64,000 nucleotides of DNA from Vreelandella titanicae BH1 (GTDB lineage: Bacteria; Pseudomonadota; Gammaproteobacteria; Pseudomonadales; Halomonadaceae): assembly GCF_000336575.1 (NCBI RefSeq), contig NZ_AOPO01000005.1, positions 1 through 64,000 on the forward strand, read 5' to 3'. Each line of letters begins with the position of its first letter. Position 1 is the first letter of the stretch. Below are positions 54,770 to 61,639 of the stretch, piece after piece. The translations under genes were made by a program, and so were the position numbers. The notes under the pieces are model-generated. The model was not told the DNA's origin. It did not search any database and saw only the letters and a list, made by a program, of their open reading frames with translations.

Positions 54770-56389
54770 ATGAATGGCCGTATGCAGGCGCAAGTCAGCG
54801 CTCTTCGAGAAATGAAAATTTCCTCATTTTCATTAAATGACAATCTTTTTTGCCTTTTAAACTATTCGCCCAGTAATAGCCATACGGATTTAAAGCATCG
54901 GCTGCGGCATAACGTTCAGCAATCCTGCTTAAATGCCGAAGAGGCCAACATGATCGAGTCTGCTCTAGTGGACTCTGCTATGCGTTTGAAAGCAGAGGTG
55001 GCGTGGTTGCCAGGTGTTGGTTTTACCCAAGCCCTCCAAGCGGTTGAGGGGCAGCTTGATGAGGATTCGCTGAGCCCACCATTTGCTAGGTTTAACTCGT
55101 CGGTTCACAATTTAACAGCCGAAAGTATATTAAAGCCTGATACGGTTAACAATGTATTATACGAGTGGCAGAAACTTAATAAATCTACCTTATTAGATAG
55201 TATTAACCAGCAGCGGCGTGCCGGGCACTTCAGTGAAGTGTCGATGATAGAGCTTGAATACGCCCTGGAATGGCATGCAAAGCGCATTGCTCATGCTGTA
55301 GTGAACGCCTTTGAACCGCACGGTGCTTCTGTGCTGGGCAGTGTCTTAATGGCAATAAGTAAAGATGAAAAAATTGATGTTGCTAACAATCAGTTAGCAG
55401 TTTTTTTATATGATACGTATCATGAAAATGTTGCTGGTTTGCTAGCAGAGTTAGAAGAAGGTCTTGAGTCTATATCTACTGAAATTTATCAAGCGGTTAG
55501 TTCAGAGAAAAGATTGTCCTATGAGGACACAATGTCGAATGAGCTAAGTGAGTCTGAAAAAGAGCTTTTTGAGTATGTCGCTACCGCTGAAAATAAAGCC
55601 CGTAACTGGGTGTCTATTGCTCAGCCATTAGTAGCATTTCATAACCGAGCGGGCAGTCGTTTTGTACCCCATGAGCATTTAATGTGGCTTGTTTCAGAGT
55701 GTTCTGCAAACCTTAGTTCATCAATCTGCACTTGTTTCAAAGAACTGAACGAGCGCTTGGTTAACCTGGCGTTAGAAGTCGCTCTGGATGCGCCTGATGC
55801 GTTGGGTCGCGCACGTTTGATACAAGAACTCTATGTGTATATGACTGCACCATTGACTAGCGATGAATATGAACCTAGCTCTATGCAAAGAGGGGGAGGG
55901 CGACAAGATTTCCTAAACGATATTAGACAACATGATGCTCGCCTTGAAAAAGCAGGCAGCCCCATGGCGCTTAGTAATAATTTCTTTAGTGAATTTATCG
56001 AATACCTGAAACAGAGCCCCTCCGAACAAGACCAATTGCAAGCGTGGCATACGCTTTTTATTATGGTAAACAGCCTTTTATTGGATCATGCAGAGTATGA
56101 TCATGCTGCCTCTCAGCTGCTGTTGGTTGAACAGGCCTTTCCCTTAACCAGTGAGCCTGGGCGCCGCCTGAAGCAGTGGTGGTTAGCGTTTATTGAGGAT
56201 GAAGTTATCAGCCTTCCGCCAGAGCAGGGTGGGCAGCCAATGCCTAAAACTTGCGCGGTTATTCAAGGTGAAACGTTGCTATGTCATCCTGACACTACTC
56301 AGCACTCTTCAACAACGACGCTACTCTCACGTTTTTCTTTTAAGAAAATATTAAAATGGTGCGGTATGGTAATCCCTTCAAAAAAATAA
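54770..56389 (+). CDS. Large unknown protein at the end of the T6SS island
   Basis: 539 residues, mostly helical and soluble with no signal peptide or clear membrane span. AGGA lies 6 nt before the ATG. No domain was recognised. A short basic end (KKILKWCGMVIPSKK) follows a Ser/Thr-rich patch. The upstream 190 bases are strongly AT-rich, unlike the vgrG part, and could mark a separate acquisition. It may be cytosolic cargo or an accessory factor. Confidence 0.6.
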   Translation: MNGRMQAQVSALREMKISSFSLNDNLFCLLNYSPSNSHTDLKHRLRHNVQQSCLNAEEANMIESALVDSAMRLKAEVAWLPGVGFTQALQAVEGQLDEDSLSPPFARFNSSVHNLTAESILKPDTVNNVLYEWQKLNKSTLLDSINQQRRAGHFSEVSMIELEYALEWHAKRIAHAVVNAFEPHGASVLGSVLMAISKDEKIDVANNQLAVFLYDTYHENVAGLLAELEEGLESISTEIYQAVSSEKRLSYEDTMSNELSESEKELFEYVATAENKARNWVSIAQPLVAFHNRAGSRFVPHEHLMWLVSECSANLSSSICTCFKELNERLVNLALEVALDAPDALGRARLIQELYVYMTAPLTSDEYEPSSMQRGGGRQDFLNDIRQHDARLEKAGSPMALSNNFFSEFIEYLKQSPSEQDQLQAWHTLFIMVNSLLLDHAEYDHAASQLLLVEQAFPLTSEPGRRLKQWWLAFIEDEVISLPPEQGGQPMPKTCAVIQGETLLCHPDTTQHSSTTTLLSRFSFKKILKWCGMVIPSKK

Positions 56390-56559
56390 CGATCGTCAAA
56401 AGTAGAGCTTCCGTCACCTAAGCGTAAGGAGATTCTGCATCAGGCAATCAGGTTTTCGATAGCCAGATGCAGTCGATTCTAAAGCAAGCTGAGATTGAGG
56501 TGTGTTTCAATAATGTTAAGAGCGGTTCTGGCCGTCCTTAACAGTGTTAAGCAGCGTTA

Positions 56560-56994
56560 TCACCCCTCAACCCACACCTCATCACCTTTAAATTCAACCT
56601 TCCAGGTACGTAGCTTAACGTCCTCATCCTCTAAACACTGGCCGTCTTCAAGGCGGAAGTGCTGCTTGTAGATAGGCGAGGCGACTACCGCCGCGCCTTT
56701 AAGGTCGCCAACGATGCCCCGGGCGATCACGTTAGCATTTGAGAAGGGGTCATGGTGGTCGAGAGCATAGAGTTCATCGCCCTTTCCTCGTAGCCCGGGC
56801 AAGTAGAAAATAGCTACCTGGGCGGGGCCTTCGGCGGTTTCCAGCCAGGCGGCGATGCCAGAGAACGCTACCAGATCATCTTTGGTACAAACTTTTTGCC
56901 ACGCCGTGTTGTTTTCAGAAGCGTGGTTTTCAAAAGCCTCGCTATTGTGCACATCCGCCATATCCATCTCTTTTTTCAGTGCCGTTGCGGTCAT
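56560..56994 (-). CDS. nirD: Nitrite reductase [NAD(P)H] small subunit
   Basis: 144 residues, Rieske-like NirD domain without the usual cluster ligands, as in other assimilatory NirD. It has WQKVCTKDDLVAFSGIAAWLE, DHHDPFSNANVIARGIVGD and SPIYKQHFRLEDGQCLED, all typical. About 25 extra N-terminal residues precede the domain. GAGG lies 6 nt before the start. Last gene of the minus-strand unit after nirB. Confidence 0.94.
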   Translation of the reverse strand: MTATALKKEMDMADVHNSEAFENHASENNTAWQKVCTKDDLVAFSGIAAWLETAEGPAQVAIFYLPGLRGKGDELYALDHHDPFSNANVIARGIVGDLKGAAVVASPIYKQHFRLEDGQCLEDEDVKLRTWKVEFKGDEVWVEG

Positions 56995-57053
56995 GGGTTG
57001 CCTCGTTTTTATTCAGAATCAGTGTCGTTGTCAGTGTCAGGGCCCAGCGTCGC

Positions 57054-59561
57054 TTAAGCGGGGCGCAGCTGGCCGCGCTCGGAGGTCATAATGATTGACG
57101 GATCCGGGCGGTCGTCGTTGACGAAGCTGCGGAAGCGCTTGAGCTTCTCCGGGTCGCTGATAGCGTCGGCCCATTCACACTGGTAGGTATCCACCACGGT
57201 TTGCATCTGGCGCTCTAGCTCGTCGTTGATGCCTAAGCTGTCTTCCAGAATCACCTCTTTGAGGTACTCCAGGCCGCCGTCGAGGTTTTCGCGCCACACC
57301 GAAGTGCGTTGCAAACGGTCGGCAGTGCGCACGTAAAACATCAAGAAGCGGTCAATGGTGCGGTAGAGCTGCTCGTCGTCCAGGTCGGTGGCAAACAGTT
57401 CAGCGTGGCGGGGGCGCATGCCGCCGTTACCGCAAACGTAGAGGTTCCAGCCGTTTTCGGTGGCAATAATGCCGATGTCTTTGCTCTGGGCTTCGGCGCA
57501 CTCGCGGGTGCAGCCGGAAACGCCAAACTTGATCTTGTGGGGTGAGCGCAGGCCCTTGTAGCGGTTCTCTAACTGAATCGCCATGCCGACGCTATCCTGC
57601 ACGCCGTAGCGGCACCAGGTGCTGCCTACGCAGGATTTTACCGTGCGCAGCGATTTACCGTAGGCGTGTCCGGTCTCGAAGCCTGCGGCAATCAGCTCGC
57701 CCCAGATATCCGGCAGGTCTTCCAGGCGGGCGCCGAACAGATCGATACGCTGGCCGCCGGTGACCTTGGAGTAGAGGCTGTATTTTTTGGCCACTTCACC
57801 CAGCACGATGAGTTTGTCCGGGGTAATCTCGCCACCGGCAACACGCGGCACTACTGAGTAGGTGCCGTTTTTCTGCATGTTGGCCATAAAGGTGTCGTTG
57901 GTGTCCTGCAGGGGAATATGCGCCGCGTCGGTGATCGGCTCGTTAAAGCAGGAGGCCAGAATTGATGCCACGGCGGGTTTGCAGATATCGCAGCCCAGGC
58001 GATGGGTGTCGGCGTTGCCGTGTTTTTCAATCAAGTCAGTGAAGGTTTTAATACCTTCAACGCGCACAATATCGTATAGCTCCTGGCGGGTATGGGCGAA
58101 GTGCTCGCAAATCGATTTATCAACTTCGACACCGCGGGCTTCCAACTCATGGTCAACCACGCTTTTGAGCAGCGCGGTGCAGCCCCCGCAGCCGGTGCTG
58201 GCTTTGGTGGCCGCTTTGACACCGCCTAGATCTACTGCGCCAGCGTCAATAGTGGCGCAAATATCGCCTTTAGTGACGTTGTGGCAAGAGCAGATGGAAG
58301 CTGTTTCTGGTAGCGCACCGGGGCCGAGAGTGGGTGCGGCACCGCTGCTTTGGGGCAGAATCAATGAGGCGGGCTCGTCGGGCAACTCAATGCCGTTGGA
58401 GTAGTACTGTAGCAGGGTGTCATAAACGCCGTTGTTGCCTACCAGCATGGCGCCGAGCAGTTTTTTACCGTCGCTGGAGACTACCAGCTTGCGGTACTCC
58501 TGCTTGATGGGGTCTAGGTAGCGGAACATGCGAGCACTGGGGTTTTGATTGCCATGGGCGTCACCAATCGAGCCCACATCCACGCCCAGCAGTTTGAGCT
58601 TGGTGCTCATATCTGCGCCGCCAAACTGGGTGTCGCCTTCAGTTAGCGTCGAAAACGCCGCCTTGGCCATTTGATAACCGGGGGCGACCAAGCCAAAAAT
58701 GCTCTGATTCCACAGCGCCACTTCACCAATTGCGAGAATGGCCGGGTCGCTGGTGAGGCACTGGTTATCCACCACCACGCCGCCGCGTTCACCAATCTCC
58801 AGGCCGCAGTCACGGGCCAACTGGTCGCGGGGGCGGATGCCTGCTGAGAACACAATCAGGTCGGTTTCCAGCACTTTGTCGTCTTGGAAGACCATGCGGT
58901 GGCGGCTTGCCTCGCCATCTTCAATACGCTGTGTGGCCCGTTCAAGAAGCACCTGTACGCCCAGCGCTTCGATTTTTTCCCGCAGTAGCTCGCCGCCTTC
59001 ATTATCCACCTGCATCGGCATTAGGCGTGAGGCGAACTCCACTACAGCGGTATCCAGGTTCAACCCGCGCAGGGCATTTGCCGCTTCAAGGCCCAGCAAA
59101 CCGCCGCCCACGACCACGCCGGTGGTGGCGTTTTCGGCGGCCGCCTGGATGGCGTCTAAATCGTCCAGGGTGCGGTAAACCAAGCAACCATCGCGGTCGT
59201 TACCGGGAATCGGCGGCACGAAGGGGAACGAGCCGGTAGCCAGCACCAGGCGGTCGTAAGGGTAACGGCCTTGTTCGGTGACCACCTCTTGTGAGTTGCG
59301 GTCGATCTCAATGACGGCTTCGCTTGTGCGCAGTTCAATGCCGCTGGTGGCGTAGTAATCCGCTTCGCAAAGCGCTAGCGAATCGGCATCGCGGCCGCTG
59401 AAGTATTCAGATAGATGTACTCGGTCATAGGCGCGGTGGCGCTCTTCGCCAAACACGGTGACCTGATAGCGCTCAAGGGCGCCGTTATCGACTAACTGCT
59501 CGACCAGGTGGTGGCCGACCATGCCGTTACCAATAATAATAAGCTGCTGTTGGGTAGACAT
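57054..59561 (-). CDS. nirB: Nitrite reductase [NAD(P)H] large subunit
   Basis: 835 residues (E. coli about 847). Domain order: FAD/NAD part (IIGNGMVGHHLVEQL at the N-terminus; second Rossmann GVVVGGGLLGLEAAN), then a [2Fe-2S] BFD-like domain with SICSCHNVTKGDI and STGCGGCTALL. The siroheme/[4Fe-4S] domain with SGCTRECAEAQSKD and VCGNGGMRPRHAE comes last. The enzyme reduces nitrite to ammonium in the cytoplasm. Its start directly follows the stop of the FAD reductase gene. Confidence 0.97.
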   Translation of the reverse strand: MSTQQQLIIIGNGMVGHHLVEQLVDNGALERYQVTVFGEERHRAYDRVHLSEYFSGRDADSLALCEADYYATSGIELRTSEAVIEIDRNSQEVVTEQGRYPYDRLVLATGSFPFVPPIPGNDRDGCLVYRTLDDLDAIQAAAENATTGVVVGGGLLGLEAANALRGLNLDTAVVEFASRLMPMQVDNEGGELLREKIEALGVQVLLERATQRIEDGEASRHRMVFQDDKVLETDLIVFSAGIRPRDQLARDCGLEIGERGGVVVDNQCLTSDPAILAIGEVALWNQSIFGLVAPGYQMAKAAFSTLTEGDTQFGGADMSTKLKLLGVDVGSIGDAHGNQNPSARMFRYLDPIKQEYRKLVVSSDGKKLLGAMLVGNNGVYDTLLQYYSNGIELPDEPASLILPQSSGAAPTLGPGALPETASICSCHNVTKGDICATIDAGAVDLGGVKAATKASTGCGGCTALLKSVVDHELEARGVEVDKSICEHFAHTRQELYDIVRVEGIKTFTDLIEKHGNADTHRLGCDICKPAVASILASCFNEPITDAAHIPLQDTNDTFMANMQKNGTYSVVPRVAGGEITPDKLIVLGEVAKKYSLYSKVTGGQRIDLFGARLEDLPDIWGELIAAGFETGHAYGKSLRTVKSCVGSTWCRYGVQDSVGMAIQLENRYKGLRSPHKIKFGVSGCTRECAEAQSKDIGIIATENGWNLYVCGNGGMRPRHAELFATDLDDEQLYRTIDRFLMFYVRTADRLQRTSVWRENLDGGLEYLKEVILEDSLGINDELERQMQTVVDTYQCEWADAISDPEKLKRFRSFVNDDRPDPSIIMTSERGQLRPA

Positions 59562-60887
59562 TTAAGCCGCCTCCGACGTTGTATGAGAAGAGTGTTTTGA
59601 AGAGAGCTCAGAAGAATCAGGGCTGTGCTGAGATGCTTCGCGGAGCACCTCGACATCAGCACCACCAAACAACAAGGCTTGGCGGTAAGCGTTGAGATCG
59701 GTACCCGCGAGCGCCTGCTCGAAGTACCAGGGGCCTTGGCTGGTGTCGCCGTAAAGCACCGCGCCTTCAATCTGGCCGTCGCGCAAGAGCAGGCGGCGGT
59801 AATCGCCGCGCTCAATGTCGTGGTAATTCAGCACCTCATGCTCGGCGCTGGCCTCGGTGGGGCCAAAGGCGTAGAGCGCTACACCGCTAATTTTGAGTTT
59901 GGTAGCGCTGGGAGCATCCGCGTAGCCTTGGGTATGCGTGCCGCACAGCGTCGCGGCGAGCACTTCTACCTGACGCCAGATCGGCTCCACCAGGCCGTAG
60001 GTGGTGCCATCGAACTGGCAGCACTCGCCCAGCGCTGAGATCGCCGGGTCGCTGGTGGTGAGCCATTCGTCCACCACAATAGCTCGATCAGTACGCAGAT
60101 CTGCCTGGCGGCCAAGTTCCGCATTAGGGGTAATGCCCGCGGCAACGATCACACTGGAGGCGTTCAACTGGCGGCCATCGGCAAGATGCAACTTGGCGAC
60201 CCGACCCTGGGCGTTGCTCTCTAGCCGCGCTAGATGGGCGCCAGTGATGATCTGTAAACCGCGTTGAGTGAGGGTGTCTTTAAGCAGGTGGGCGGCGGTG
60301 GTATCCAACTGACGGTTCATCAACCGCTCGCTGCGCTGGAGCACGCTTACGTTGATGTCGCTGCCGCGTTTACGTAAACCCTCAGCCGCTTCAAGACCCA
60401 GCAGGCCGCCGCCAATCACGACAGCGTCACCGCCACGCTGGGCAATGGCTTCTAGTGATTCGGCATCTTGCAGGTTGCGAAAGCCATGTACGCCCTCAAG
60501 CTCTATCCCAGGAACATCGGGCAGCGCTGGGCGCGAGCCGGTGGCGATGACCAAATGATCGTAATCAAGCGATCGGCCGCTATCGGTGGTCAATGTTTGG
60601 CGTGCGCGATCAAGCATCTCGACCTTTTCACCCAGTATCAGCGTAACGCCCTGTTCGGCGTACCACTGGGTATCGCGCAGGGTAAGCGCCTCCTGCTGCA
60701 TCTCACCGGCCAGCAGTGGCGAAAGCAGAATACGGTTGTAGGCAGGGCTTGGCTCTGCGCCAATCACCGTGATGCGCTGGGGGCGTGTGGGCTGTTTTAC
60801 CAACGCCTCAATTAGGCGGTGGCTTGCCATACCATTGCCAATGACCACCAGATGGTCGTTGGATGAGCACCGGGAAGTAGTTTCCAT
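59562..60887 (-). CDS. FAD-dependent pyridine nucleotide reductase of nitrate assimilation
   Basis: 441 residues. It resembles the N-terminal FAD/NAD half of NirB: VVIGNGMASHRLIEAL at about 14-29, VIATGSRPALPDVPG and VVIGGGLLGLEAAEGL. It lacks cluster and siroheme domains. Located before nirB-nirD and divergent from nasA, it is the probable electron donor subunit for the nitrate reductase. The start at 60887 has AGAGGAG 6 nt upstream; the longer frame runs back to the leader terminator and is rejected. Confidence 0.88.
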   Translation of the reverse strand: METTSRCSSNDHLVVIGNGMASHRLIEALVKQPTRPQRITVIGAEPSPAYNRILLSPLLAGEMQQEALTLRDTQWYAEQGVTLILGEKVEMLDRARQTLTTDSGRSLDYDHLVIATGSRPALPDVPGIELEGVHGFRNLQDAESLEAIAQRGGDAVVIGGGLLGLEAAEGLRKRGSDINVSVLQRSERLMNRQLDTTAAHLLKDTLTQRGLQIITGAHLARLESNAQGRVAKLHLADGRQLNASSVIVAAGITPNAELGRQADLRTDRAIVVDEWLTTSDPAISALGECCQFDGTTYGLVEPIWRQVEVLAATLCGTHTQGYADAPSATKLKISGVALYAFGPTEASAEHEVLNYHDIERGDYRRLLLRDGQIEGAVLYGDTSQGPWYFEQALAGTDLNAYRQALLFGGADVEVLREASQHSPDSSELSSKHSSHTTSEAA

Positions 60888-60935
60888 GGGTGGCTCCTCT
60901 GTGTCTTTGCGGCTGCTTGAGCACCAAACAAAAAA

Positions 60936-60993
60936 ACGCCCCTGTCGCGCACCTCTTTGCAAATAATCGCAAAAGCGTGCGTAACAGGGGCGT
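60936..60993 (-). terminator. Leader attenuator of the FAD reductase-nirB-nirD operon
   Basis: On the minus strand ACGCCCCTGT pairs with ACAGGGGCGT (10 bp), extended inside by CGCAC/GTGCG and CTTT-GC/GC-AAG helices. It is followed by seven T and lies only about 45 bases before the first start codon. A terminator placed there must be overcome for expression. GGCAACGACG (60991-61000 complement) starts in front of the stem, as in the nasA leader. An upstream GGCG-GTTG segment can pair with CAAC-CGCC of the 5' arm, giving a possible antiterminator. Confidence 0.85.
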
Positions 60994-61320
60994 CGTTGCC
61001 CGATAGCGTCGTTTTAAATACGCGACAACCGCCATTGGCTGCCAGCTGATTAAAAACCTTACCCTGTAACAAGCAAGGAGCTAGCCAACTGGCCGTATAG
61101 CATATTTTTTTAAATAACTTCAGCTGCTTATGTTTAGGTGATGGGTAAGCGGTGGCCAGGCTCTTCGGATAGACTGCACGGTGATGGTGCGAAAAGAGAG
61201 GTGGCCTGCACTCTCAAGCACCATTTAGCGTGTGCACAGTGCGAAAAAGAGCGTTGTGTGATGATTTTTAATTTTTTAACTATCTGTTTTTAAATGATTA
61301 AGTTTCATCTAGTCGGTTAT

Positions 61321-61336
61321 CGGCTTGGCTCTTGCA
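61321..61336 (+). promoter_or_regulatory. Possible sigma-54 promoter of nasA
   Basis: CGGCTTGGCTCTTGCA has GG and GC separated by the sigma-54 distance (12 bases) and keeps GGC and TTGCA of the consensus TGGCAC-N5-TTGCA, with three mismatches. It would give a leader of about 290 nt before nasA. Confidence 0.35.
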
Positions 61337-61452
61337 GTTCCCTAGGCAATAAGTAAGTTAACAAGGGATAAGCACTCATTGTTAGGCGATGGCAGCGAAC
61401 AACTCCAAAGCCGCTAGAAAAACAAGTAGCCGAATGTGTAGCTGTTAGAAAA

Positions 61453-61505
61453 TCTTCATTTGTTTGAAGAGACTATTGTAAAGAGTGATGCACCGATGAA
61501 GGTGC
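61453..61505 (+). ncRNA. Two tandem hexaloop hairpins in the nasA leader
   Basis: TCTTCA / TGAAGA closes a 6-nt loop TTTGTT (61453-61470), and GCACC / GGTGC closes a 6-nt loop GATGAA (61490-61505). Both loops have G at position 4. Two hexaloop stems ahead of a terminator are the signature of leaders bound by ANTAR antiterminators (NasR/NasT type). The expected A at loop position 1 is absent, so the match is partial. Confidence 0.5.
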
Positions 61506-61518
61506 GCTGTGGCAACGA

Positions 61519-61583
61519 CGTCCAGCCCTCTTCTCTCAATGCGTTTATATAGCGCATTAGAGAAAGGGACTGGGCGTTTTTTT
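61519..61583 (+). terminator. Leader attenuator of nasA
   Basis: A long stem of about 24 bp with a few bulges (arms 61519-61543 and 61552-61576), followed by seven T, ends 56 bases before the nasA start codon. GGCAACGACG (61511-61520) leads into the 5' arm exactly as in the divergent operon. Expression should depend on antitermination. Confidence 0.88.
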
Positions 61584-61639
61584 ATGCCCGCCATTTATAC
61601 GCGTATATACGGCGTTCAGGTAAGACCCGAGGAGTAGTT

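Noticed and set aside
56390..56559. Possible insertion-sequence remnant between the T6SS island and nirD
   Set aside because: No transposase motif, terminal inverted repeat or target duplication could be recognised.
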